Positions 1-7,058 are shown, numbered from the stretch's first letter. The stretch: DNA of 10,611 bases from Deltaproteobacteria bacterium (GCA_030595135.1 JAUVDU010000027.1:1-10611), one strand, 5' to 3'. The notes: a model not told the origin generated them from the sequence alone. Numbers and translations are program-made.

Positions 1-2
1 AA

Positions 3-1769
3 AGCTATGACCTGCTGCCCAGCCTAATTCGCCGTGAGCGCAATTTTACGGAAACCGACAAACAGGGTCTTGTAACGCTGCAACAGCAGATCTTAAGCAA
101 GATTATTCCGGCCTACCGCAGTCGTCAGGAAAGCGGTCAAATTGAGCTCTCAACCACTCCCTATTACCATCCCATCCTGCCTTTGCTCTACGACACTAAT
201 TTAGCGTCGATTTCACAACCGCATGACCCCTTGCCGAATCTCAGGTTCTCTCATCCCGAAGATGTTGCAACCCAAATCAATAAAGCGATGGAGCGGCACA
301 AATTCTATTTTGGCAACCGTCCGGCGGGAATGTGGCCTTCCGAGGGTTCAGTCTGTCAGGAAATTATACCCTATTTCCAAGAGGCCGGGATTAAGTGGAT
401 TGCTACCGATGAAGGGATTTTAGCTAAATCAATTGGTCGTGGGGCTGAACGTAACCAAACTGAAATCGTCAAAGATCCAGCCTCATGGTATCGTTCTTAC
501 CGAGTCGAAGAGGGGAGTAGCGGAGTTGATGTTATTTTCCGTGATCATCTGCTCTCTGATCTCATCGGTTTCGTCTATTCGCGCTGGAATGAACAGCAGG
601 CCGCAGATGATTTTATCCGGCGCCTGCTGGAGATCAAACAAGCCATGGGGAACCAGGTAAAAGATCGGGCCGTGGCTGTAATTTTAGATGGAGAAAATGC
701 CTGGGAGCACTATCCGGGTGATGGTGCGCCTTTTCTACGTGAACTTTATGGTCGTTTAAATGACAGCCCCGAACTTAACGCAACTACCATCGGCGACTAT
801 CTTGCCCAGCGACAAGAGCCGGCCCCCTTTATCAAACGAATATTTCCGGGATCATGGATTAATCACAACTTCAGAATCTGGATAGGGCACCAGGAGGATA
901 ATCTGGCCTGGGAATATCTCGGCCAGGCCCGACGGGCTCTGGTTCTTTATGAACAGCAGCATAGCAAACGGATCGACTCTGACGAACAGTTAAAGGAAAA
1001 CATTAAGAAAGCCTGGGAACATATCTACATTGCAGAGGGAAGTGATTGGTGCTGGTGGTATGGAGATGACCACAGCTCGGAAAATGATGCCGATTTTGAC
1101 GAGCTCTTTCGGCGCCATCTGATGACCGTTTATCGTTGTTTGGGAGAGGCGGTACCGGAACACCTTCACCTGTCAATCATTCAAGCCGACAAAACCCTGC
1201 ACCCCAAAACCGAGATCAGTGCTTTTATCAATCCGAAAATTGATGGGAATATAAGCAGCTATTATGAATGGCAAGCGGCCGCTTTTTATGATGTTGCTCA
1301 GTTGGGCGGCGCCATGCATCGCTCTGAATACCTGGTTAAAGCTATATTTTACGGCTTTAATCTGGAAAAATTCTTCCTCCGCATTGATGTCGAACGCAAA
1401 TTATTGGTCGAAGATGGTTACCATCTGGTAATTAATATTGTTAATGGTCACCAGGAGAAGGTTGATTGCGAAATTTGCTATCTGCATGATGCTAAACGTC
1501 TGTTTATGGTTTGTGACAACTTTGATTCCGGTGAGCAGTTTCAAGTAGATGAAAACCTTCAAGAACAAAAAGAGATTCGCTTTGGCATTGACTCCATTTT
1601 TGAGACCGAAATTCCATTTCAATCACTTGGGCTCAAGGCGGGGGACGATCTGAATTTTTCCATTACGATTAAACAGCAAGGTCACGAGGTTCAACGCATT
1701 CCCTCAGGCGGCTATCTTCATTTCGTTATTCCTGACTCCGACTTTGAAGAACGTATGTGGTATGTTTAG
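3..1769 (+). CDS. Glycoside hydrolase family 57 (alpha-amylase-like), 5'-truncated by window
   Basis: This is the C-terminal 588 residues of a GH57 retaining alpha-glucan hydrolase or transferase (COG1449 type), expected to act on intracellular alpha-1,4-glucans such as glycogen. The reading frame is open to the window edge, so the start lies upstream. The TTG at 183 is internal, because the preceding codons encode the GH57 region-2 signature (GQIELSTTPYYHPI, fragment residues 45-58). Region 3 is MWPSEGSV, with the expected nucleophile Glu at fragment residue 114 (nt 342-344). Region 4 is VILDGENAWE, with the expected acid/base Asp at residue 229 (nt 687-689). Region 5 is AEGSDWCWWYGDDH from about residue 344. 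All visible catalytic elements are intact. The last 200 residues or so look like the beta-rich C-terminal part common in this subgroup. Family assignment is firm; the exact specificity (amylase, pullulanase or glucanotransferase) cannot be read from the sequence. Confidence 0.93.
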   Translation, partial: SYDLLPSLIRRERNFTETDKQGLVTLQQQILSKIIPAYRSRQESGQIELSTTPYYHPILPLLYDTNLASISQPHDPLPNLRFSHPEDVATQINKAMERHKFYFGNRPAGMWPSEGSVCQEIIPYFQEAGIKWIATDEGILAKSIGRGAERNQTEIVKDPASWYRSYRVEEGSSGVDVIFRDHLLSDLIGFVYSRWNEQQAADDFIRRLLEIKQAMGNQVKDRAVAVILDGENAWEHYPGDGAPFLRELYGRLNDSPELNATTIGDYLAQRQEPAPFIKRIFPGSWINHNFRIWIGHQEDNLAWEYLGQARRALVLYEQQHSKRIDSDEQLKENIKKAWEHIYIAEGSDWCWWYGDDHSSENDADFDELFRRHLMTVYRCLGEAVPEHLHLSIIQADKTLHPKTEISAFINPKIDGNISSYYEWQAAAFYDVAQLGGAMHRSEYLVKAIFYGFNLEKFFLRIDVERKLLVEDGYHLVINIVNGHQEKVDCEICYLHDAKRLFMVCDNFDSGEQFQVDENLQEQKEIRFGIDSIFETEIPFQSLGLKAGDDLNFSITIKQQGHEVQRIPSGGYLHFVIPDSDFEERMWYV

Positions 1770-1818
1770 ATGCGAAACGTCATCTAACAGCTTTAAATTA
1801 AAAGACTTTTTCTTTTTT
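1766..1818 (+). terminator. Possible weak terminator after the GH57 gene
   Basis: A short hairpin overlaps the stop codon: TTAGATGCG (1766-1774) pairs with CGTCATCTAA (1778-1787), with one bulged T and an AAA loop. A T-rich stretch follows only about 18 nt later (1805-1818), so it is not a canonical intrinsic terminator. The rest of the gap up to 2027 shows no gene. A TATACT at 1986-1991 could be a -10 box for the kinase-like gene, but I see no matching -35. Confidence 0.25.
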
Positions 1819-2027
1819 CGTGAAAATATATGTTGCTCGAATGGAGCTCCGGCGTGAATCCTTACCTGGCAACGACTTCCGATAAGATGTATTATGTTAA
1901 CTTTGAGATAGGTTTAAATAACGTCCACACCTCCGCCAATCATTACCTTCCACAAAGATCTATCCTCTAATACCCAACTTCATTTTATACTGGACATCGC
2001 TCTGACAATCCTGTTACGATCAAAGTT

Positions 2028-2636
2028 ATGAAAAAAAATATTGCAGTTGCCGGTAATATCGGATCCGGCAAATATCGACTCATCGAATTTCTCTGTGCCA
2101 GCTATCCTCTGGCGCCATTGTCTAAAATTAAAGATGAAAATCCTTATCTTGCTGATTTTTATTTAGAGATGCCGCGCTGGTCTTTTCACTCGCAAATTTT
2201 TATCCTCGCCAAAAAATTTCATTACTTCCAAAAACTAGCTACGACTTTCCATTCCGTCATTCAAAATCGAACTATTTATGAAGATGCTGAAATTTTCGCC
2301 CGCAATCTTTACCAGTCCGGTAACATGAGCGAAACTGACTTTAGAACCTATTACGATTTTTACCAGAGCATCTCCTCTGTTTTGCCGGCTCCCGATCTCT
2401 TAATATATCTCCATTCATCGGTTGGAGCCTCAAGAAAACGTCTGCAGGCGCGCTCTGACCCCCATGAAAGTTGTATCTCTAACACATATCTAAAACGTCT
2501 GAATCGTCTCTATGTTAACTGGATAGCTGATTATGATCTATCTGAGGTCATTATAATTGATACTGAACAGCTTGACTTTGCCACAAACCTGGTTGATCGT
2601 GTCGACATTCTTGAAGCTATCGAGAGATTTATATAA
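2028..2636 (+). CDS. Deoxynucleoside kinase-like protein with altered active-site motifs
   Basis: The 202-residue product follows the bacterial deoxyadenosine/deoxyguanosine kinase family (PF01712, P-loop fold), whose members phosphorylate deoxynucleosides at 5' for dNTP salvage. Visible family features are an N-terminal P-loop region GNIGSGK (9-15), DENPYLADFY (36-45) containing the presumed catalytic-base Glu37, RWSFHSQIF (50-58), IYEDAEIFARNLY (83-95), PDLLIYL (122-128) and a C-terminal YL..L...Y..W segment. Three conserved positions differ. The Ser/Thr after the P-loop Lys is Tyr16 (GKY), the Asp of the DR motif is Asn80 (NRTIYED), and the lid motif expected as RGR is R142-S-D144. Length is normal for the family and there is no frameshift. 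The ATG start has no clear Shine-Dalgarno, but the next residues fit the family start. It stands alone, with gaps on both sides. The fold is well supported; kinase activity is doubtful. Confidence 0.85.
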   Translation: MKKNIAVAGNIGSGKYRLIEFLCASYPLAPLSKIKDENPYLADFYLEMPRWSFHSQIFILAKKFHYFQKLATTFHSVIQNRTIYEDAEIFARNLYQSGNMSETDFRTYYDFYQSISSVLPAPDLLIYLHSSVGASRKRLQARSDPHESCISNTYLKRLNRLYVNWIADYDLSEVIIIDTEQLDFATNLVDRVDILEAIERFI

Positions 2637-2668
2637 CAACTAAGCCCTCCCCTTTTTTCCTTTTTAAC

Positions 2669-2715
2669 TTGACAATCTTCTCTGTTTCAAGTAGGGATTC
2701 GCGCAAAATTATAAT
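2669..2715 (+). promoter_or_regulatory. Possible promoter region of the PxxKW gene
   Basis: The gap before the cysteine-rich gene contains an exact TTGACA (2669-2674) and an exact TATAAT (2710-2715). They are 35 bp apart, so they cannot be one sigma70 promoter. If TATAAT is the -10 box, transcription would begin only a few bases before the Shine-Dalgarno GGAGG at 2724-2728. A poor -35 (TTTCAA, 2685-2690) lies 19 bp upstream of it. Confidence 0.3.
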
Positions 2716-2738
2716 ACCCCAATGGAGGATTTTAGCGC

Positions 2739-3020
2739 ATGATTTGCCAGACTGTAAGAAAAGGAAATGAATGTTTTTTGATGAAGGCTTCCGGGTGCTC
2801 TTTTGCCGGTGGCAGCTGTAAACCGATTATTGACAAATGTGAAGGTTGTGCAAAAATTAGTGTTGTCGATGAAAAAAGTTACTGTATATGCTTCCCGGAT
2901 CCGGAGAGCAGATGGCTTAATGGAACCTGCACAATGGCCACACATATCAAACGTGACGTTGAACAAATCAAGAAGAAGATTAACCCTTTGAAAGCATCCA
3001 AAAAGGGTATTCGCAGCTAA
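2739..3020 (+). CDS. PxxKW-family cysteine-rich small protein
   Basis: The 93-residue product matches the pattern of the PxxKW cysteine-rich family: MxCQTVRKGxEC at the start, GCSFxGGSC, CEGC, YCxxFPDPxx(K/R)W, GxCxxATH and a basic NPLKASK tail. The name-giving motif reads PESRW (55-59), with Arg replacing Lys. Nine cysteines lie at 3, 12, 20, 27, 34, 37, 49, 51 and 64, a density that suggests metal or Fe-S binding, though this has not been shown for the family as far as I know. No signal peptide or membrane segment is seen, so it is probably cytoplasmic. The ATG is preceded by a good Shine-Dalgarno (GGAGG, 2724-2728). The gene appears to be its own transcription unit, with a 100-nt gap upstream and a strong terminator downstream. 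Function is unknown. Confidence 0.88.
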   Translation: MICQTVRKGNECFLMKASGCSFAGGSCKPIIDKCEGCAKISVVDEKSYCICFPDPESRWLNGTCTMATHIKRDVEQIKKKINPLKASKKGIRS

Positions 3021-3064
3021 TTAAACATTACTCTTTGCGATTTGATTATTTTATCACATGATTA

Positions 3065-3107
3065 TAAGGCAGGAAGAGCTTAGGGTCTTCTTGCCTTAAA
3101 TTTTTTT
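3065..3107 (+). terminator. Rho-independent terminator after the PxxKW gene
   Basis: TAAGGCAGGAAGA (3065-3077) pairs with TCTTCTTGCCTTA (3086-3098), giving a 13-bp stem with one G-U wobble. The loop is 8 nt (GCTTAGGG), and AA followed by seven T residues (3101-3107) comes next. It lies 45 nt after the PxxKW stop codon. It also ends only 5 nt before the rsmD start. Confidence 0.88.
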
Positions 3108-3112
3108 AGTTT

Positions 3113-3670
3113 ATGCGAATTACTGGTGGAATTTTTAAGGGTAAAAAAGTAAACCCTTTCAAAAACCCGGCTGTACGGCCCAGTAAATCCATGCTTCGTG
3201 AGGCACTTTTTTCAATATTGGGGCCTGGGTACTGTAACGGCAAGGTTGTTGGTGACTTTTTTTCGGGTAGCGGCGTTATGGCTCTTGAGGCCTTAAGTCG
3301 TGGTGCTCAAGTTGTTTATTGCGTTGATTCCGATATAAAAAGTTGCGACCTTATTCGCTCAAATTTCAATCTGTTGAATGCTTCCTGCGCTGACACTCTT
3401 TTTCATTTGAGTGTCGATCAAGCCTTGTCACACTTTACTACTTTGGGGGTGGTTTTTGATCTAATCTACCTAGATCCGCCTTATGCCGCCCCGGAGCTCG
3501 GTATAGATGCCATAGATAAGGCAATGGCATCTGGGTGTTTAACGCCGGATGCCATTGCCGTATTGGAACATCAAGCCAAAACAGATATTCCGCAAAGCCG
3601 GGAAATGTCGATCTGGAAACAAAAAAAGTATGGTCATTCGAGGCTGACTTTTTATAACCGAAAAAGTTGA
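3113..3670 (+). CDS. rsmD: 16S rRNA (guanine(966)-N(2))-methyltransferase RsmD
   Basis: RsmD transfers a methyl group from S-adenosylmethionine to N2 of G966 in helix 31 of 16S rRNA, acting in the cytoplasm on assembling 30S subunits. The 185-residue length is normal. The N-terminus MRITGGIFKGKKV matches the usual family start and is followed by RPSKSMLREALFSIL (22-36). The SAM-binding motif is DFFSGSGVMALEALSRGA (48-65), the acidic motif II is VYCVDSD (68-74), and the catalytic N2-methyltransferase motif is DPPY (121-124) after FDLIYL. The ATG at 3113 is fixed by this homology, although no Shine-Dalgarno precedes it: the bases just upstream are the T-tract of the previous terminator. It is followed at a distance of 104 nt by coaD, a frequent rsmD neighbour. 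Confidence 0.95.
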   Translation: MRITGGIFKGKKVNPFKNPAVRPSKSMLREALFSILGPGYCNGKVVGDFFSGSGVMALEALSRGAQVVYCVDSDIKSCDLIRSNFNLLNASCADTLFHLSVDQALSHFTTLGVVFDLIYLDPPYAAPELGIDAIDKAMASGCLTPDAIAVLEHQAKTDIPQSREMSIWKQKKYGHSRLTFYNRKS

Positions 3671-3683
3671 AAATGATGATCTA

Positions 3684-3760
3684 GTGTCTGACTGAAAACC
3701 TGATAATTTTCTCGAGTGCAAGGCATGAATTGAGGAAATTGGCGGTTTTCGGGCAGATAT
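3684..3760. repeat. Imperfect palindromic element between rsmD and coaD
   Basis: Outer arms GTGTCTGACTGAAAACC (3684-3700) and GGTTTTCGGGCAGATAT (3744-3760) pair at 14 of 17 positions. Inside them AATTTTCTC (3705-3713) pairs fully with GAGGAAATT (3732-3740), allowing one G-U. A TGC/GCA mini-stem (3717-3719 with 3723-3725) lies at the tip. The whole 77-nt stretch therefore folds as one long hairpin. It ends 4 nt before the coaD Shine-Dalgarno and has no T-tract, so it resembles a REP/MITE-like intergenic repeat more than a terminator. Copy number elsewhere in the genome cannot be seen here. Confidence 0.55.
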
Positions 3761-3763
3761 AAC

Positions 3764-3768
3764 AGGAG
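3764..3768 (+). promoter_or_regulatory. Shine-Dalgarno AGGAG deciding the TTG start of coaD
   Basis: AGGAG lies 6 nt upstream of TTG at 3775. No ATG or GTG occurs in frame between the preceding stop and the conserved FPGSFDP motif, so this site supports TTG as the start codon. Confidence 0.7.
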
Positions 3769-3774
3769 AGCCCC

Positions 3775-4305
3775 TTGTCACTTACTTCAAGCGAAATTTC
3801 TCATCAAAGTTCGGCCGCTATTTTCCCGGGCTCATTTGATCCGGTAACGGTTGGTCATATCGATTTGATCGAAAGAAGTACTGCAGTATTTGATGAGGTG
3901 ATTGTTGCCGTAGCCTGCAACCAGGAGAAAACCCCTCTCTTTACGGTAGCCGAAAGAATTGAGATGATCAAAAAAGTTTTTTCCGATAACCCACGGGTTA
4001 AAGTTGAAACCTTCGGCGGTCTTCTGATCGATTATTTGGTTAAAAGAGAAGTGCATGTTATTATTCGTGGGCTCAGGGCGGTTTCCGACTTTGAATACGA
4101 ATTTCAGATGGCTTTGATGAATCGGAAACTGGCTCCTGATGTTGAGACTTTCTTCATGACCTCCAGTGCTCTCTATACCTATGTCAGTTCTCGAATCGTT
4201 AAAGAACTTGCCTCTCTGGGTGGAGATGTTTCAGATCTGGTTCATCCGCTGGTTGAAAAAGAAATTAAAGCAAAATACGGCACTATTAAGAAAGTGGCAG
4301 ATTAA
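3775..4305 (+). CDS. coaD: Pantetheine-phosphate adenylyltransferase (PPAT)
   Basis: CoaD catalyses the penultimate step of coenzyme A synthesis, 4'-phosphopantetheine + ATP to dephospho-CoA + PPi, in the cytoplasm. The 176 residues carry the nucleotidyltransferase motif FPGSFDPVTVGH (17-28; TxGH with His28), VIIRGLRAVSDFEYEFQMALMNRKL (95-119), which binds substrate and ATP, and the C-terminal YVSSRIVKELASLGGDVSDLVHP. The commoner SSS(I/L)VKE appears here as SSRIVKE, a variation I would not read as loss of function. The start is TTG, with a good Shine-Dalgarno 6 nt upstream. This gives a 14-residue tail (MSLTSSEISHQSSA) before the usual first strand, which explains the slightly long protein compared with the typical 160-165. 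Its 3' end overlaps the likely start region of the downstream transporter gene. Confidence 0.96.
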   Translation: MSLTSSEISHQSSAAIFPGSFDPVTVGHIDLIERSTAVFDEVIVAVACNQEKTPLFTVAERIEMIKKVFSDNPRVKVETFGGLLIDYLVKREVHVIIRGLRAVSDFEYEFQMALMNRKLAPDVETFFMTSSALYTYVSSRIVKELASLGGDVSDLVHPLVEKEIKAKYGTIKKVAD

Positions 4306-5179
4306 ACTGAAAAACTATTACAAAGTTGCCGGGGCTCTTTTTTTATGGAGCACTTGGGGGGTTGTGGTCAAAAAGCTGCAACTCAACCCGCTTCATATCG
4401 TTTTTTTTACGACACTTTTTTCTCTGCCCCCTATTTTTATTATCTCTTCCTGCAGGTCTGGAGCTCTTCAGCAAAACCTTTCCGGCATTCGTTTACACTA
4501 CCCGCACCTGATACTTCTCGCTGTAAGTTTACTCCTCAACAACTATTTCTATTTTGCCGCGTTTCATCACACATCAATTGCCATTGCCGTCTTTACGCAT
4601 TATACGGCACCGATCTTTGTTGCTTTTCTCGCCCCTTTTCTGCTTGCAGAAAAATTTGAAAAACGGCTTCTGTTGCCGCTGACTGTCGCTTTGCTCGGTC
4701 TGGCGATTATCCTGGCCCCGGATTTTAATTTCAACCTTTCGGCGGCGGATGCGACAGGGGCTCTATATGGAGTTGCTTCCGGCCTAGCCTATGCCTTTAC
4801 CCTTATTTTTGCAAAACGTTTGACTTCTAAGCTCTCACCTCTTGCCCTGGTGTTCGGACAAAGTTTTTTTATGATATTGGTTCTCTCACCTTTTTTTGCT
4901 TTTAATTCCCTGTTTTCCTTGCCCACTTTATCCTGGTTCTGGTTAATCGGCCTTGGCCTTACTCATTGCGCTCTGGCTCCCCTGCTCTACCTCTCTGGTT
5001 TAAGTCATATTAAAGCCCAATATGCGGCAATTATCGGTTATCTTGAACCTTTATCGGCAGTTTTTTTGGGTCTTTTGTTGGCTCATGAAGCTCCATCATG
5101 GTCGACCTGGATGGGTGGAGCGTCAATCCTGTTTTCCGGTGCTTTGATTACCGGCCTTAGAAAGAGATCACAAACATGA
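4253..5179 (+). CDS. DMT/EamA-family membrane transporter
   Basis: The product is a polytopic inner-membrane protein of the drug/metabolite transporter superfamily (EamA type). It has about ten hydrophobic segments in two repeated halves, beginning with YYKVAGALFLWSTWGVVVKKL; each half has the small-residue-rich helices of the family (e.g. GALYGVASGLAYAFTLIFAKRL, AAIIGYLEPLSAVFLGLLLAHE). The substrate cannot be inferred. The start is uncertain. The first membrane helix begins near 4320, just after the coaD stop, yet there is no ATG or GTG between there and the coaD coding region in this frame. Options are TTG 4253 (308 residues, chosen here; 53-nt overlap), ATG 4226 or 4166 (longer overlaps), CTG 4307 (290 residues) or ATT 4301. 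None has a convincing Shine-Dalgarno, so translational coupling to coaD is likely. The stop overlaps the recJ ATG by 4 nt. Confidence 0.85.
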   Translation: MKKKLKQNTALLRKWQIKLKNYYKVAGALFLWSTWGVVVKKLQLNPLHIVFFTTLFSLPPIFIISSCRSGALQQNLSGIRLHYPHLILLAVSLLLNNYFYFAAFHHTSIAIAVFTHYTAPIFVAFLAPFLLAEKFEKRLLLPLTVALLGLAIILAPDFNFNLSAADATGALYGVASGLAYAFTLIFAKRLTSKLSPLALVFGQSFFMILVLSPFFAFNSLFSLPTLSWFWLIGLGLTHCALAPLLYLSGLSHIKAQYAAIIGYLEPLSAVFLGLLLAHEAPSWSTWMGGASILFSGALITGLRKRSQT

Positions 5180-6924
5180 GTATAATAGATAATCATCCTA
5201 GAGAATGGAAGATCGCACCATCTCAGCCTGAGCTACATAAGCACCTTTGCGATGAGCTTGATCTCTCTTCCCGTTTGGCGACAATTCTGATTAACCGGGG
5301 CTTTGCTGATCCTCAAAGTGCCCATGATTTCCTCCATCCATCCCTGCATAATCTACCTGACCCTTTTCTTTTGGCCGGCATGGAAAAGGCAGTTGATCGC
5401 CTTCTTCTGGCTTTTCGTCGCCAGGAAAAAATTTTTGTTTTTGGTGATTATGATATGGATGGTATTTCGTCGACTGCTATTTTAGTAGATTATCTCAGAC
5501 GAAGCGGTTTTCAAGTCGATTATTCGATACCTTCACGGCTTGACGACGGCTATGGTTTAAACCCGGAAGCCGTGAAAAAGGCTAAAGCATCGGGGGTTGA
5601 TCTGGCGATTACGGTTGACTGCGGGATCTCCGATTATGAAGAAATTGTTCTGGCAAATTCTCTGGGGCTGGATATTATTGTTACCGACCATCATCAAATT
5701 CCTGAAAGCACTCCCCCGGCCTGTGCCATCATCAACCCCCACCTTAAAGAATGTCGCTATCCATACAAGGAGTTGGCCGGTGTCGGGGTTGCTTTTAACC
5801 TGATGATGGCTTTACGAAAATGTTTACGTCAAGCCGGTTTGGCCAAGGATGTAAATCTGCTTCAATATCTTGATCTGGTGGCCTTGGGGACGGTTGCGGA
5901 TGTGATGCCTTTAACCGGCGTAAACCGTATTTTTGTAAGTTTTGGTCTGGTCGAAATAAATAAGGCCTATCGCCGCGGGCTCAGGTCTCTTCTTGCGACC
6001 TGCCGTTTCCAGCGCGGCCAACAGATTAAAGCCCGCGATCTGGCTTTCCGTCTGGCTCCGAGAGTAAATGCCGTTGGTCGTATTGCCAACGCCAGAACTG
6101 CGGTCGAACTCTTTTTAACTAAAGATCAAGCCGTGGCCACGAGACAGGCTCAGTATCTTGAAGAGTGTAATGAACGTCGTCGTCAGATTGAAAAAGAGAT
6201 CAAGCTTGAGGTTGACAAACTGATTGCCGAAGATGAGAGTCTGCTCTCGGCTAAAGCAATTCTTTTAGCTTCAGAAAATTGGCATCCCGGGGTTGTCGGG
6301 ATTGTTTCATCAAGAATAGCTGAAAGTTATGGTAAACCGACAATTTTGATTGCTTTGGAAAATGGAGTGGGGAGAGGTTCGGGACGCAGTGTTCCCGGTC
6401 TTAACCTGGTTAAGGTGTTAGAGCATTGTCAGTCGCACTTGATTCGTTTTGGCGGCCATGCGCAAGCCGTCGGTTTAACGGTTGCTCAAGAAAATATCTC
6501 AACTTTACGTATCTATGTTGAAAATTATCTGGCCGATTGCGGCCCCTTGCAGGCCGAGCTTCCTGAACTCCTGCTAGATGGCACGCTAAAGCCCGGCGAG
6601 GTTAACCGTAAATTACTCAAAGAGTTGGAACAGTTGCAACCTCTTGGTCAGGGCAACCCGGAACCAGCCTTTCTCCTGCCGTCAATGCAATTAATCAAGG
6701 CAACAATGATTGGCCAGGGCGGACGACGACATCTGAAATTTATTTTTACCGATCATAAAAGAGATCACCGTTTACCGGGAATTGCTTTCAATTTCACCGG
6801 CACTTGTCCGCAGACCGGTGAGAATTTTGACCTTGCCTTCACCCCCGAAGAAAATATCTGGCAAGGAAAATCGGAAATCCGCATTAATCTTGTCGATTTT
6901 CGCCCCGCCCAGAGCAGTGACTAA
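5176..6924 (+). CDS. recJ: Single-stranded-DNA-specific 5'-3' exonuclease RecJ
   Basis: RecJ degrades single-stranded DNA 5' to 3' in recombination (RecFOR), mismatch and base-excision repair; it is a cytoplasmic, Mn2+/Mg2+-dependent DHH phosphoesterase. The 582 residues have normal length. Metal-binding motifs are GDYDMDG (90-96), TVDCG (147-150, Asp148), the name-giving DHH (171-173) and LGTVADVMPL with Asp242. The DHHA1 part shows WHPGVVGIVSSRIAE (369-383), GRGSGRS (399-405) and FGGHAQAVG (425-433). A C-terminal OB-like region ends with IWQGKSEIRINLVDF, also typical. No key residue is missing. The ATG overlaps the transporter stop (ATGA), showing tight coupling. It is the last gene of the rsmD-coaD-DMT-recJ cluster and is followed by a long inverted repeat and a convergent gene. 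Confidence 0.97.
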   Translation: MSIIDNHPREWKIAPSQPELHKHLCDELDLSSRLATILINRGFADPQSAHDFLHPSLHNLPDPFLLAGMEKAVDRLLLAFRRQEKIFVFGDYDMDGISSTAILVDYLRRSGFQVDYSIPSRLDDGYGLNPEAVKKAKASGVDLAITVDCGISDYEEIVLANSLGLDIIVTDHHQIPESTPPACAIINPHLKECRYPYKELAGVGVAFNLMMALRKCLRQAGLAKDVNLLQYLDLVALGTVADVMPLTGVNRIFVSFGLVEINKAYRRGLRSLLATCRFQRGQQIKARDLAFRLAPRVNAVGRIANARTAVELFLTKDQAVATRQAQYLEECNERRRQIEKEIKLEVDKLIAEDESLLSAKAILLASENWHPGVVGIVSSRIAESYGKPTILIALENGVGRGSGRSVPGLNLVKVLEHCQSHLIRFGGHAQAVGLTVAQENISTLRIYVENYLADCGPLQAELPELLLDGTLKPGEVNRKLLKELEQLQPLGQGNPEPAFLLPSMQLIKATMIGQGGRRHLKFIFTDHKRDHRLPGIAFNFTGTCPQTGENFDLAFTPEENIWQGKSEIRINLVDFRPAQSSD

Positions 6925-6961
6925 CATCGAGATGGCTAAGTAAAAATTTCGATAGACAAGC

Positions 6962-7025
6962 TGTTGTGGTTCTCCAGGCGCGAGACCATACATATAGTAT
7001 GTCGAGTGTCTGGAGAACCACAACA
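6962..7025. repeat. Long inverted repeat between convergent recJ and DUF2148 genes
   Basis: TGTTGTGGTTCTCCAG (6962-6977) and CTGGAGAACCACAACA (7010-7025) are perfect 16-bp complements enclosing 32 nt. Inside, CATAC (6987-6991) pairs with GTATG (6997-7001) around ATATA, giving a two-tier hairpin. Neither strand has a T-tract directly after the stem: the nearest is about 16 nt on the plus strand, at TTTTT 7043-7047, and a comparable distance on the minus strand. It could be a bidirectional transcription stop or mRNA-end stabiliser for the two converging genes, or a mobile palindromic remnant. Confidence 0.7.
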
Positions 7026-7058
7026 ACGCAGGATATCGGAACTTTTTACGACGCCATT

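Noticed and set aside
183..1769. GH57 gene starting at TTG 183
   Set aside because: The frame is open to the window edge and the codons before 183 encode the conserved GH57 region-2 motif, so 183 is internal.
1841..1885. 15-codon ORF in the gap after the GH57 gene
   Set aside because: It is too short, has no Shine-Dalgarno and no recognisable features.
2669..2715. TTGACA ... TATAAT as one strong sigma70 promoter
   Set aside because: The two perfect hexamers are 35 bp apart, about twice the permitted spacing, so they cannot work as a pair.
6962..7025. Integron attC recombination site
   Set aside because: The repeat begins with GTTGTGG and ends with CCACAAC, the reverse of the RYYYAAC...GTTRRRY arrangement, and no integrase or cassette array is present.
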